From assembly GCF_000287675.1 (NCBI RefSeq), contig NZ_ALJL01000021.1:62001-126000 (forward strand): a DNA stretch of 64,000 bases, in the 5' to 3' direction. Under the pieces are notes generated by a model. The model had not been told where the DNA came from, did no database searches, and saw only the letters and a program-made list of their open reading frames with translations. This stretch comes from Lachnoanaerobaculum sp. ICM7. Its GTDB lineage: Bacteria > Bacillota > Clostridia > Lachnospirales > Lachnospiraceae. This document shows, in pieces, positions 36,025-45,071 of this stretch; positions within the stretch are counted from its first letter, which is position 1, and each line of letters begins with the position of its first letter. Position numbers and translations under genes: made by a program.

Positions 36025-37299
36025 TTAGAACGGTTTTCCACACTCAGGACAGAATTTCGGCGGATTGCTCGGATCGTTTGGAGTATATCCGCAAGCTGAG
36101 CAATGAATTGAAGCCGCCACAGGCTTCGGCTCTCCGCATTCGGAGCAAAACTTTCCGGTATTGTTTCCATGTCCGTGACTGCAGGTCCATGTGGTTGCCG
36201 CCTGCTGAGTACTGCCCTGCTGAGATACTCCGTTTTGCTGCATGGTATTTGCCTGCCCGGCCTGATTCATCTGCTGCCTGGCCTTATCATCTGCAGCCAT
36301 CTGATAGAGCTGATTTGCATTTATTCCACCCATCTGGGCTGCCATATTCATGCCTGCAAATCCCATCATTGCACCGCCTGAATTTTTTGCCGCATCTCTC
36401 ATAGCATCAGCCTGAGCCAAAGTAAGATTTGCGGCTGCCATAGATGCATTCTGTAAAACAGCTGCTCTTTGCATCTGCTTTATATCTTTTTCATCTTCCG
36501 GTGGAATGGATATTCCACTTATTGCAAATGAAACGATTTCAATTCCCAGTCTGTCTCCCCATTTGCTTGACATTATACTGTTAAGTTCATCTGCAAGTTC
36601 CATAGCATGGTTTGGAATATCACTGTATCTTGATCCTATTCCTGAAAGTCTTCCAAATGCCGGCTGAAGTGAATTCAAAAGATCCGCATTCATCTGGTCT
36701 AACATAGGTCCTTCAAGTCTATAATCACCGTCTACATTTCCTGATACATTTTGATAAAAAAGCAGAGGGTCTACAACTTTAAAAGAGTAACTGCCATGAC
36801 ATCTGATTTTTGTCTCATAATCAAATCCGATATTTGAATCAACTATTCTATATGGTATCGGTGTTGAAGTCCCGAATTTAAATCCCGGTATCTCTTTTGT
36901 ATTGATGTAATAGACTCTGCTGTCTCCTGTAGCACCACCGCCAAATACAAGTCTGTTCTTAAACTGTTCCCAGGTTCTTTTAACTGTCTCTTTCAGATTA
37001 CCTGCAAAAATCGTAGGCTCTTCAGTGTTACTGTAAACATATTTTCCGGTTTCCGCACAGACATCCTTTACTCTTCCGTTTTCAACGACTATCATACACT
37101 GTCCGTCTGCCACTGCAATAATAGAACCGTCAGTAATAACATTATTCGTGGATTTATTATTTGAACCTCTTTGGTCCACTCTTTTTTTACCTTTTGTTAC
37201 AATTATATCCCCTTCCAGCGAATCTTCATAGAAATAGTCTCTCCATGAATCTGCCAGTACGCCTCCTGCGGCACCGCTTATAGCTGAAATAAGTCCCAT
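36025..37299 (-). CDS. SPFH domain protein with C-terminal zinc ribbons
   Basis: A 424-residue protein of the YdjI/virion-core-protein-like SPFH group. Residues about 60-290 form the SPFH/Band 7 domain (SYSFKVVDPLLFYQNVSGN, LGIEIVSFAISGISIP), about 270-320 an Ala/Met-rich helical stretch, about 330-370 a Gln-rich linker, and the end carries two zinc ribbons (CSHGH...CSECGEP and CSACGY...CPECGKPF). There is no signal peptide. In Bacillus the relatives take part in membrane-stress responses with PspA-like proteins; none is adjacent here. AGGAGG precedes the ATG. Confidence 0.87.
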   Translation of the reverse strand: MGLISAISGAAGGVLADSWRDYFYEDSLEGDIIVTKGKKRVDQRGSNNKSTNNVITDGSIIAVADGQCMIVVENGRVKDVCAETGKYVYSNTEEPTIFAGNLKETVKRTWEQFKNRLVFGGGATGDSRVYYINTKEIPGFKFGTSTPIPYRIVDSNIGFDYETKIRCHGSYSFKVVDPLLFYQNVSGNVDGDYRLEGPMLDQMNADLLNSLQPAFGRLSGIGSRYSDIPNHAMELADELNSIMSSKWGDRLGIEIVSFAISGISIPPEDEKDIKQMQRAAVLQNASMAAANLTLAQADAMRDAAKNSGGAMMGFAGMNMAAQMGGINANQLYQMAADDKARQQMNQAGQANTMQQNGVSQQGSTQQAATTWTCSHGHGNNTGKFCSECGEPKPVAASIHCSACGYTPNDPSNPPKFCPECGKPF

Positions 37300-37491
37300 A
37301 GATTCTAACCTCCTGTTACGCTTAGTCTTTGAAGCAATAATAATGTAATTATATCAATTTTTTACAATCAATACCAGTAAATCAATTCTTAAATATTTAT
37401 AATCAAATAAAATTCACATACAACAGTAAAAAGAGGGTGTACAAATCTAAAAATTAGTATAAAATATAAGAAAAAGAAAAAGGAGATTCAC

Positions 37492-37860
37492 ATGAAAGTA
37501 ATCGATACAAAAAATGCACCGGGTGCAATAGGACCATATTCACAGGGATTTATCACAAACGGACTTGTTTTCACATCAGGACAGATTCCTGTAAATCCTG
37601 CTAACGGTGAGGTTCCTGAGGGAATCACAGCACAGACAGAGCAGAGCTGCAAGAATGTAGCCGCTATCTTGGAGGCTGCAGGTTCAGGAATGGACAAAGT
37701 TGTAAAGACAACATGTTTCCTTGCAGATATTGCTGATTTCGCTGCATTCAATGAAGTATATGCAAAGTATTTCACATCAAAGCCTGCAAGAAGCTGCTTC
37801 GCTGTAAGAGATCTTCCAAAGGGAGTTCTTTGCGAAATCGAGTGCATCGCTGAGGCATAA
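37492..37860 (+). CDS. ridA: RidA family enamine/imine deaminase
   Basis: Hydrolyses reactive 2-aminoacrylate and related imines made by PLP enzymes such as threonine dehydratase. The 122-residue protein has GAIGPYSQGFITNGLVFTSG near the N-terminus (written in part as GAIGPYSQG), the active-site Arg in ARSCFAVRDLPKG (about residue 103) and the C-terminal CEIECIAEA. AAAGGAG lies eight bases ahead of the ATG. A single-gene unit ended by a terminator. Confidence 0.95.
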   Translation: MKVIDTKNAPGAIGPYSQGFITNGLVFTSGQIPVNPANGEVPEGITAQTEQSCKNVAAILEAAGSGMDKVVKTTCFLADIADFAAFNEVYAKYFTSKPARSCFAVRDLPKGVLCEIECIAEA

Positions 37861-37880
37861 AATAAAATATTTTAATTATA

Positions 37881-37914
37881 AATCGGCTCTTTCTTGTGAA
37901 GAGTCGATTTTTTT
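37881..37914 (+). terminator. Terminator after ridA
   Basis: AATCGGCTCTT pairs with AAGAGTCGATT (one G-T pair), followed by seven T. Confidence 0.8.
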
Positions 37915-37956
37915 ATAAATTTTATCTCCTTTTTTGCGAATAATTCTCACTAAATA

Positions 37957-37986
37957 TTGTCTTTTATACAGCTTATATTGTATAAT
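37957..37986 (+). promoter_or_regulatory. Promoter of the DUF4145/SH3 protein gene
   Basis: TTGTCT (37957-37962), 18 bases, TATAAT (37981-37986), about 75 bases ahead of the start at 38064. Confidence 0.6.
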
Positions 37987-38063
37987 AAAGCTAGGTTTCT
38001 GTGAGCTTTGTATTTGAACTTTTATTCACAGATATATAATCGATTTTATAGGAGGTTTACCTG

Positions 38064-38945
38064 ATGGCAAACTCAACCAACAATACTGCATGGCAGCAGA
38101 TTCAAAACGGAGTTTATGATACCCAAAAGCTTTTGGCGGCTCAAGAGTATAACTTGTCAATGATTAAGGCAAAACAGACTTTGGAAATCATAATAAAGCA
38201 ACTCAGCGGTCGTGATGATGACGATGAGCAGAGTATTACCGATATTATAGATTCTTTGTATACAAGTAATGTTATTTCATATGACTCATTTGAACATTAT
38301 CATAAAATTCGTTCTATAGGAAATAAAGCGATACTTGAAAATAATAACGAGGAGTTTAATGCAACTTTTGCTTGTCAATTGCTCTCGGAGGAAGTACAGA
38401 CATTTATAAATGAGTACTCTCCAAGAAAAACCCGTGTATCACCCGTGGTTACACCTATTAGAAATGACAGTTCTCAAAAAAGAGCAAGCAGTACAGGTAC
38501 TGAGGGTTCTCAAAGAAGAAGAGTTGTAAAAAAATCTTCAAAGAACAAGAAAAAGCCTACAGTTAACACTGCAGACTTGACCAAGGTAATCATAGGATTT
38601 GTAATACTTATTGTTTTGATTCTTTTATTTAGATCACTTGTTCCTTCAAAGAAGAAAACCAATACAACAAATACTACAACTACTACAGCCGTTTCATCAG
38701 ACAGTACCGATACTTCAGAAACAAGTGCGGAGACTGCACCTGAGACTGCTGCAAGTGTTAAGTATGTTACAACAGCAAGGTTACATGTTCGTTCTTCACC
38801 AAGCCTTGACGGAGACATACTTGCAACTTTAAATGTAGGTGTAAGTGTAGATTATGCAGGAGAACATGATTCAACATGGTCTATTATCAATTATAACGGC
38901 GGACAGGCTTATGTAGCTACAGCTTATATTAAGCCGGCACAATAA
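38064..38945 (+). CDS. Membrane protein with HEPN/DUF4145-like and SH3 domains
   Basis: A 293-residue single-pass protein. Residues about 1-115 are helical and resemble DUF4145 (HEPN-like) domains: AAQEYNLSMIKAKQTLEII, FEHYHKIRSIGNKAI. A basic Ser/Lys linker leads to one membrane helix (about 176-192, VIIGFVILIVLILLF), followed by a Thr/Ser-rich stalk and an extracellular bacterial SH3 domain (LHVRSSPSLDGDILATL, YVATAYIKPAQ). The layout suggests the helical part is cytosolic and SH3 binds cell wall. ATAGGAGG precedes the ATG. Function unknown. Confidence 0.75.
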   Translation: MANSTNNTAWQQIQNGVYDTQKLLAAQEYNLSMIKAKQTLEIIIKQLSGRDDDDEQSITDIIDSLYTSNVISYDSFEHYHKIRSIGNKAILENNNEEFNATFACQLLSEEVQTFINEYSPRKTRVSPVVTPIRNDSSQKRASSTGTEGSQRRRVVKKSSKNKKKPTVNTADLTKVIIGFVILIVLILLFRSLVPSKKKTNTTNTTTTTAVSSDSTDTSETSAETAPETAASVKYVTTARLHVRSSPSLDGDILATLNVGVSVDYAGEHDSTWSIINYNGGQAYVATAYIKPAQ

Positions 38946-38977
38946 AACATTTATACTTAAATATAATATTTTAAAAT

Positions 38978-39009
38978 GAGGGTGCGACTTAAAGCTAAGT
39001 TACACCCTC
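38978..39009. terminator. Convergent terminator between the SH3 gene and moaC
   Basis: GAGGGTG...ACTT (38978-38990) pairs with AAGT...CACCCTC (38997-39009) with two mismatches. T-rich sequence follows on the plus strand, and on the minus strand after the A/T-rich lower stem. Confidence 0.65.
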
Positions 39010-39017
39010 ACTCTTTA

Positions 39018-39482
39018 TTAAAAATAAAAGTCTCCGCTTTTTCCTCCGGTTTTCTCTAAAAGATGAATATCGCTTATACGCATTCTCTTATCAATAGCTT
39101 TACACATATCATATACGGTAAGCAGTGCAATATTTACCCCCATCAATGCTTCCATCTCCACACCTGTTTTACCGGTAGTCTTTGATTTTGAAAATACTAT
39201 TATATCATTTCCTTCAATTTCAAAGGTTATCTTTGAACTTGTAAGATTTATATTATGACACATGGGAATAAGCTCTGAAGTTCTTTTTTGTCCCATAATG
39301 CCTGCAACCTGAGCCACCGTAAGTACATCACCTTTTTTTATCTTTTTACCCATCACCGCCTGCATGGCTTCATCACAAAGAGTAATTCTTCCTGTTGCAA
39401 TCGCAACTCTGTTTGTAATATCTTTATCTGAAACATCTACCATTACCGCATTTTTGTTATCATCAAAATGTGTAAATTCCAT
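39018..39482 (-). CDS. moaC: Cyclic pyranopterin monophosphate synthase (MoaC)
   Basis: Second enzyme of molybdenum cofactor synthesis, acting after MoaA. The 154-residue protein carries family motifs [31 protein letters not shown] and [19 protein letters not shown], with the catalytic Lys/His/Asp residues in that last part and in MCKAIDK. GGAGAAGAT precedes the ATG. It is the last gene of the molybdenum cofactor run, 12 bases after modC. Confidence 0.96.
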   Translation of the reverse strand: MEFTHFDDNKNAVMVDVSDKDITNRVAIATGRITLCDEAMQAVMGKKIKKGDVLTVAQVAGIMGQKRTSELIPMCHNINLTSSKITFEIEGNDIIVFSKSKTTGKTGVEMEALMGVNIALLTVYDMCKAIDKRMRISDIHLLEKTGGKSGDFYF

Positions 39483-39494
39483 ATCTTCTCCATT

Positions 39495-40526
39495 CTATTT
39501 CAATAATAATATATTTTCTTCATATATCTGTAGGAATTTGGGCAATCCCCTGCTGTCAATCTTTTCTTTTATATCCTTTTGTACGAGCCAGGTAATGTCT
39601 GAACTTCCGTTTGTATACAGATAATAATTATCCTCAAATGGCAGCTTTGCCCTACTCTTTAATTTAAACTCTATCAGATTATTACCGGTCTCTTCCCATA
39701 CAGGCACGAACTCATGAGCTCTGATGCCTATGGCATTTATATCCTTTGGCAGCTCTTTTAAAAACTTAAACTTTATTCCCCAATCTATAGCCTCTATAGT
39801 ATTATCTGAAATATACCTTATATCGGAAATATTTTTACAACCTGTAAGTATTGCCGTTATTTTTGTCTCAGGGTATTTAAATATTTTCTTTGTATTTCCA
39901 AGATTTGAAATTTTACCGGAATCAATTACCATCATACTGTCACAAAGTCTGTATACCTCATCTCTTGAGTGAGAAACAAATATTGCACTGCCTTCAAAGT
40001 CTTCCAAAATCTGTGCTATTTCTTCCTGTATATGATCTCTAAGATAAATATCAAGTGCAGAAAATGCCTCATCAAACAGTAATGCTTTCGGCTTTCTGAT
40101 AAGTATCCTTGCCATTGCAACTCTTGCCGCCTGACCTCCGCTTATCTTATTCGGTTTCGAATCCTTTATCTTTGTGAGTTCAAACTTCTCAAGATACTTA
40201 TCTGCATCAGCTCTCTCAGACTTACTGAGACCTATAACTATATTTTCATATACTGTAAGATTTGGGAAGAGTGCGTAGTTTTGAAAGCAATATCCTATAT
40301 GTCTGTCCTTAGGTTTTATATCTATTTTTTTCTCAGAATCAAAAAGCAGTCGATCATCAAGTTTTATATAGCCTATATCAGGTTTTTCAATACCGGCAAG
40401 CATTTTTAAAATCATACTTTTTCCGGCTCCTGAACCACCAAGTATTCCTATTCTGTTTCTGTTCAGCTTACATTCTATATCCAAAGTAAAATTATTAAGT
40501 TTCTTTTTTATATTTAATTCAAGCAT
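39495..40526 (-). CDS. modC: Molybdate ABC transporter, ATP-binding protein
   Basis: ATPase of the molybdate (or tungstate) importer; 343 residues. Walker A GILGGSGAGKSMIL (about 28-41), Q-loop YCFQNYALFPNLTV, signature KISGGQAARVAMARIL, Walker B LLFDEAFSALD. The C-terminal 130 residues replace a clear MOP/TOBE domain by a divergent beta-rich part (IGIRAHEFVPVWEE) as in many Firmicute ModC. The start overlaps the modB end region, AGAGG site. Confidence 0.93.
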   Translation of the reverse strand: MLELNIKKKLNNFTLDIECKLNRNRIGILGGSGAGKSMILKMLAGIEKPDIGYIKLDDRLLFDSEKKIDIKPKDRHIGYCFQNYALFPNLTVYENIVIGLSKSERADADKYLEKFELTKIKDSKPNKISGGQAARVAMARILIRKPKALLFDEAFSALDIYLRDHIQEEIAQILEDFEGSAIFVSHSRDEVYRLCDSMMVIDSGKISNLGNTKKIFKYPETKITAILTGCKNISDIRYISDNTIEAIDWGIKFKFLKELPKDINAIGIRAHEFVPVWEETGNNLIEFKLKSRAKLPFEDNYYLYTNGSSDITWLVQKDIKEKIDSRGLPKFLQIYEENILLLK

Positions 40527-40527
40527 A

Positions 40528-41196
40528 CTACCTCTGTATATACTCCATCAAAAGCATTATTAAAAATGCGATAAACAGTACAATACCTACCCATATTCCG
40601 GCTTCAAGATAACTCTGATTTTGTACAAGATAAGCTATCTGCTGTGATATTGTGGAGGTTTTTCCCGATATATTACCGGCAAGCATGGATGTAGCACCAT
40701 ACTCCCCTATCGCTCTTGCAAAGCTTAAAATCGCACCCGAAAAAAGTGACGGTGATGTTATAGGACATACCACTTTAAAGAAGATCTGAAACTCCGACAG
40801 CCCCAAAGTTCTGCCTGCATATATAAGATTCTTATCCAGCTGTAAAAAAGCCGACTTGGCATTTTTATACATTAGCGGAAAAGCTATAATGAATGCCGCC
40901 AGTACACAACCTATAAAGCTTTGTACTATTTTTATATGAAAATTACTGTATAAAAAGATGCCTACCGGTCTTCTTCGGCTAAATATAAGAAGCAGGAAAA
41001 ATCCCACTACTGTAGGCGGAAGTACCATGGGCAATGTAAGTATGCTGTCAAATATCGCCATTATCCTTTTGTTCATGTAAAGACTGACATAGGCAAGTCC
41101 CACACCCAGAAAAAAACATATTATTGTAGAAAGAAGCCCTATTTTTAGAGTTATAAAAAAAGGGCTCCAGTCTAAATGTGCTAAAACATTATTCAT
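40528..41196 (-). CDS. modB: Molybdate ABC transporter, permease
   Basis: Permease of 222 residues with about five membrane segments. ModB marks: LTLPMVLPPTVVGFFLLLIF and the EAA-like AGRTLGLSEFQIFFKVVCP, then AIGEYGATSMLAGNI. I start it at the ATG at 41196, which overlaps the modA stop by eight bases; the frame reaches 41211. No separate ribosome site, so translation is coupled to modA. Confidence 0.93.
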   Translation of the reverse strand: MNNVLAHLDWSPFFITLKIGLLSTIICFFLGVGLAYVSLYMNKRIMAIFDSILTLPMVLPPTVVGFFLLLIFSRRRPVGIFLYSNFHIKIVQSFIGCVLAAFIIAFPLMYKNAKSAFLQLDKNLIYAGRTLGLSEFQIFFKVVCPITSPSLFSGAILSFARAIGEYGATSMLAGNISGKTSTISQQIAYLVQNQSYLEAGIWVGIVLFIAFLIMLLMEYIQR

Positions 41197-42094
41197 ATAA
41201 ATATTTTTCAAATACTTTCTTTACATCATCTGACTTTAAGTAATCATAGAACTTGTCGGCTTCGGCACTTATCTTCTCATCAGCTTCGTCATTGTTTACT
41301 CTTGCTATAGGATATGTAATTTTTCCGGTGAGGCTCTCATCTATCTTTTCAATGATCTGAACATCATCTTTTCCATAAGTATCTGTAACATATACAAATC
41401 CTACTTCACCAAATCCCTCTACAACAGATAAAAGTGTTTTTGTAACATTAGAGTTTTCAATCACTTCAAGTCCAAGCTTTTCCTGAAGCTCGGCACCTGT
41501 GCTTTCCTTGCTGATACCAAGGTCAGGATAAGCCTTTGAAAGCGCCTCTCTTGCATATGCACCTGCAGGAACGCCGGTTTCACCGATTGATATTGACTTG
41601 GCATCCTTTATATTGGCAATGCCTGTAACCTTGGTCTCTGAGTTCTTAGGAGCAACTATACAAAGCTTATTGTGAAGCAGATCAACATCTGTACCTTCTT
41701 TGATAAATCCGCCTTCTTTTAACTTCTCCATCTGCTTCTTTCCGGCACTGAAGAAAATATCACATGCAAACCCTTCTTCAATCTGAGTCTGAAGTTTACC
41801 TGATGAATCTGTATTTAAAGCAATCTTTACATCAGGATTAGCCTTATTGTACTCTGTAATGATTTCTTCCATTGCAGATTTTAATGATGCTGCCGCAAAT
41901 ACATTGATTGCTGATGCATCTGCTGTGTTCTCGGCTTTTGTTGTTTCTTCACTTGCCTTAGTCTCTTCTGCTTTTGACTCTGCTGTTGTTGTGGTTTCAG
42001 GCGCTGTGGTTTCTGCGGCCTTTTGTCCGCCACAACCTACTAATGTCAATGCTGCAACTACACTAAACACCTTACAAATATTCTTTAATCTCAT
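41189..42094 (-). CDS. modA: Molybdate-binding lipoprotein ModA
   Basis: Extracellular solute-binding protein for molybdate or tungstate; 301 residues. Leader with lipobox LVGC (Cys about 21), then a Thr/Glu/Ala-rich linker to about 60. The mature fold starts INVFAAASLKSAMEEIITEY; NTDSSGKLQTQIEEGFACDIFFSAG and IGETGVPAGAYAREAL (written in part) are typical oxyanion-binding segments, and VGFVYVTDTYGKDDVQII closes the second lobe. GGGAGACAGTT precedes the ATG; the gene lies 19 bases after the MOSC-MogA gene in the same run. Confidence 0.95.
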   Translation of the reverse strand: MRLKNICKVFSVVAALTLVGCGGQKAAETTAPETTTTAESKAEETKASEETTKAENTADASAINVFAAASLKSAMEEIITEYNKANPDVKIALNTDSSGKLQTQIEEGFACDIFFSAGKKQMEKLKEGGFIKEGTDVDLLHNKLCIVAPKNSETKVTGIANIKDAKSISIGETGVPAGAYAREALSKAYPDLGISKESTGAELQEKLGLEVIENSNVTKTLLSVVEGFGEVGFVYVTDTYGKDDVQIIEKIDESLTGKITYPIARVNNDEADEKISAEADKFYDYLKSDDVKKVFEKYLYE

Positions 42095-42113
42095 AACTGT
42101 CTCCCTTTTATCT

Positions 42114-43043
42114 TTAATTTGTCTCTCTACCGCTTAATATTCCAAGTCCATGCTTTAGCGGTGTCATTATATATTCAATATTCTCTTTACAAGCCTTCGG
42201 ACTGCCCGGTAAATTTATTATCAGAGTATTTCCTCTTATACCTGCAGTTTGGCGACTTAACATAGCCTTCGGTGTGATTGTAAGAGAATAGGCTCTAAGC
42301 GCCTCTCCTATACCGGGTACTTCTCTTTCCACAACCTGCTTTGTTGCTTCCGGAGTAACATCTCTTTTTGAAAATCCTGTACCACCTGTAGTAAATACTA
42401 AATCCACCTGTCTTTGATCACTGAAATACAACAGTTTTTTTGCTATTTGGCCTTTCTCATCCGGAACTATAATATAATCAACTACCTCCATTCCGGCAGC
42501 TTCCACCAATTCCTTTATCACAGGACCTGATTTATCCTCATATTCCCCCTTTGAAGCTCTGTCAGAAACGGTAATTATACCCACTCTGTACGGACCTTCT
42601 TCTTTTTCAATAACTTTTATACTCTCTCCCTTTTGTACAACTCCCCCCTTTAATACTTCCGCAAATATGCCTTCTCTTGGCATAATGCAGTCCCCCATTT
42701 TTTTATATATATTGCAGTGACTGTGACATTCCTTGCCTATCTGTGTAACTTTTAGCTTTGCCTCTCCTATTTCAAGTACAGTTCCCACAGGCAGACTTCT
42801 AAGGTCTACGCCACCCACAATTATATTCTCACCAAATGCTCCGAAATCTACTTCGGCGCCTTTTTTTCTGAAAGCATCTATTTTTTCAAATGCCAATAAA
42901 CTGACCTGTCTATGCCATTTTCCCGCATGTGCATCTCCCTCGATGCCCCAATCTTCTTTTAATACAATTTTTTCTACTTCTTTTTTCTCAGTGCCTTTTT
43001 TCTCACTGATACATACTGCTAAAACTTCTATATTATTTTCCAT
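42114..43043 (-). CDS. MOSC-MogA fusion, molybdenum cofactor protein
   Basis: A 309-residue two-domain protein. Residues 1-146 are a MOSC domain (LKEDWGIEGDAHAGKWHRQV, FGAFGENIIVGGVDL, and the conserved Cys pair CHSHC at 106-110) as in sulfur-handling molybdoenzyme proteins. Residues 151-309 are MoaB/MogA (RVGIITVSDRASKGEYED, TTGGTGFSKRDVTPEAT, NLPGSPKACKENI), which adenylates molybdopterin before metal insertion. The fusion links adenylation with a possible sulfuration or metal-insertion step. It overlaps the moaA stop by one base. Confidence 0.9.
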   Translation of the reverse strand: MENNIEVLAVCISEKKGTEKKEVEKIVLKEDWGIEGDAHAGKWHRQVSLLAFEKIDAFRKKGAEVDFGAFGENIIVGGVDLRSLPVGTVLEIGEAKLKVTQIGKECHSHCNIYKKMGDCIMPREGIFAEVLKGGVVQKGESIKVIEKEEGPYRVGIITVSDRASKGEYEDKSGPVIKELVEAAGMEVVDYIIVPDEKGQIAKKLLYFSDQRQVDLVFTTGGTGFSKRDVTPEATKQVVEREVPGIGEALRAYSLTITPKAMLSRQTAGIRGNTLIINLPGSPKACKENIEYIMTPLKHGLGILSGRETN

Positions 43044-44014
43044 TACCCACCTATTTCTACCATATCTTTCATTTCACTGATCTTTGACAAGTCTTCAAAA
43101 GCATGAGCTTCGGGCTTTCCTGCTATACATTCTCTGATTTTTTCTTTTAATATATTATGCTTTTTTTCGAATCCGATTTCAGTATTTTTTAAAATATCCT
43201 TTACATCAATATTTGATTCATAACAAAGACATGGTTTTAGTTTTCCTGTAGATGTAAATCTTATTCTGTTACAATTGTCGCAAAATTTTCCGTGCATTGC
43301 GCTGATAAAGCCTATAGCTCCGGTAAATCCTTCAAGTTTTATGTATTTTGCAGGACCGTTACCATACTTTTTATTATCCTCGGCAACATTGTATCTTTCT
43401 TTTATTCTTTCAAGGATCTCTACATTGCTCATCCCGATTGATTCCTTGCCATGCCCTATAGGCATCATCTCTATAAATCTGATATTTAATTTATCATTCT
43501 TTGCAAGCTCTATAATATCAAAGAGCTCATCATCATTTACACCCTTTTGTATTACTGTATTTATCTTTGTACTTATTCCTGCATTTATAGCTTCTTTTAT
43601 ACCTGACATTACATCATTTAATGCATCAACACCGGCAATTTTTTTAAATTTCTCTTTCTTAAGAGTGTCCAGACTTATATTTACACTTGAAAGTCCCGCT
43701 TTCTTTAAATCCTTAGCGAGCTTTTCAAGGTAAAACCCGTTTGTTGTCATTGTAATGTCTTTTATATTATCCAAGGTATGAAGCTTTTTTATAAAATCAA
43801 CTATACCGTCTCTTATAAGAGGCTCACCACCTGTGATCTTATACTTTGTAATACCGCATTCGCTTGCCGCAAATGCCACTTCATATATTTCATCCAGGCT
43901 TAGAGTCTCTTCCACTTTTTTTGTTTCAGGCATACAGTATGTGCATCTGAAATTGCATCTGTTGGTAACGGAGATTCTCATATAGTCAATTTTTCTATTG
44001 TAACAATCTCTCAT
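43043..44014 (-). CDS. moaA: GTP 3',8-cyclase (MoaA)
   Basis: Radical SAM enzyme starting molybdenum cofactor synthesis from GTP. The 323-residue protein has the SAM cluster motif CNFRCTYCMP (Cys at about 18, 22, 25), the GGEPLIRDGI stretch, and the second cluster motif FCDNCNRIRFTSTGKLKPC near the C-terminus. It lacks the usual C-terminal double glycine but ends in VEIGG, which does supply it. No strong ribosome site is visible before the ATG, which lies eight bases after the xdhC-like gene. Confidence 0.96.
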   Translation of the reverse strand: MRDCYNRKIDYMRISVTNRCNFRCTYCMPETKKVEETLSLDEIYEVAFAASECGITKYKITGGEPLIRDGIVDFIKKLHTLDNIKDITMTTNGFYLEKLAKDLKKAGLSSVNISLDTLKKEKFKKIAGVDALNDVMSGIKEAINAGISTKINTVIQKGVNDDELFDIIELAKNDKLNIRFIEMMPIGHGKESIGMSNVEILERIKERYNVAEDNKKYGNGPAKYIKLEGFTGAIGFISAMHGKFCDNCNRIRFTSTGKLKPCLCYESNIDVKDILKNTEIGFEKKHNILKEKIRECIAGKPEAHAFEDLSKISEMKDMVEIGG

Positions 44015-44022
44015 ATTTAATC

Positions 44023-45051
44023 TTAAACAAGTTCAAGAAGTACTTCTATTCTTCCGCCGCAAACCATACCTTCAATGCTCGCTTCATCATCTGTAAGATC
44101 AACATTTAATAAATATGGTTGCATATCATCTTCTTTCTTAAGTATATCTTCTACCTTGACCATAATGTCATGTTCGGCCTTTCCTCCGCCGATAGTTCCG
44201 ACAAAGCTGCCGTCTTTTAAAAACAATGCCTTAGCTCCGACACCTCTTGGCGCTGAACCTTTTTTTCCTACTATAGTAGCCATGACCATTCTTTCGGCAC
44301 TGCTCTCTATCTTCTCAAGCATTCCGTCTATATAGCCGACATTTTTATTTTTTGCATTTTTTACAGATATTATCTCGGCAAAAATTGAAATAGCTATTTC
44401 TACAGGAGTCTCTGAATTTATATCAAGTCCTATCGGACTATAGATTTCATCAATCTTCTTTTCATCATAACCCTCACTTCTGATGGCATCAAGTACAAAG
44501 CCGACTCTTCTCTTTGCACCCATAAGTCCTACATAGGCATATGGTTTCTTAAGGATTTCTCTGATACATTCTTTATCCCACTGATGTCCTCTTGTAACTA
44601 CTACAAAATATGTATCATAGTCGGATTCAAATTTTGAAAGTGCCGATGAAAAATCCTCACAACAAACTCTGTCTGCACCTGCATTCTTTGCTTTGGCTGC
44701 AAATTCTTCTCTATCCTCTACAACTACCATCTCAAAGCCAAGCATCTGACCTATCTTAATCATAGCAATACTTGTATGACCGGCACCGCAAATTACAATC
44801 TTGCTTGTATTACATATATGCTCTACATATACTCTGTTACCGGCTATCTCTACCATACCGGATTTATTTATTTCCTTTATCTGTTCAAGATTTTCCTTGA
44901 AAAAGCTTGTATCCTTACTTATCCATACAAGCTCTCCCTCTCTTATTACAGCCTTACTGCCATAATCTTTATCACCCAATGATGTAAATACAAATGTTCT
45001 TAATCCGTTTTTCTTTGACTCAGCTATAACTTTGTATAATTCCTTGTCCAT
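44023..45051 (-). CDS. XdhC/CoxI family molybdenum hydroxylase maturation protein, domains in reverse order
   Basis: Binds and sulfurates or delivers molybdenum cofactor to xanthine dehydrogenase-type enzymes. The Rossmann XdhC_C domain comes first (about 84-230: IVICGAGHTSIAMIKIGQM, VVTRGHQWDKECI, YVGLMGAKRRVGFVLDAI, IYSPIGLDINSETPVEIAI), whereas the XdhC_CoxI domain (about 250-342: ATIVGKKGSAPRGVGAKAL, GTIGGGKAEHDI, VCGGRIEVLLE) is at the C-terminus, the reverse of textbook XdhC. Such proteins belong to selenium-dependent molybdenum hydroxylase loci. GGAGCGAGGAT precedes the ATG. Confidence 0.9.
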   Translation of the reverse strand: MDKELYKVIAESKKNGLRTFVFTSLGDKDYGSKAVIREGELVWISKDTSFFKENLEQIKEINKSGMVEIAGNRVYVEHICNTSKIVICGAGHTSIAMIKIGQMLGFEMVVVEDREEFAAKAKNAGADRVCCEDFSSALSKFESDYDTYFVVVTRGHQWDKECIREILKKPYAYVGLMGAKRRVGFVLDAIRSEGYDEKKIDEIYSPIGLDINSETPVEIAISIFAEIISVKNAKNKNVGYIDGMLEKIESSAERMVMATIVGKKGSAPRGVGAKALFLKDGSFVGTIGGGKAEHDIMVKVEDILKKEDDMQPYLLNVDLTDDEASIEGMVCGGRIEVLLELV

Positions 45052-45071
45052 ATCCTCGCTCCTTTAAAAAA

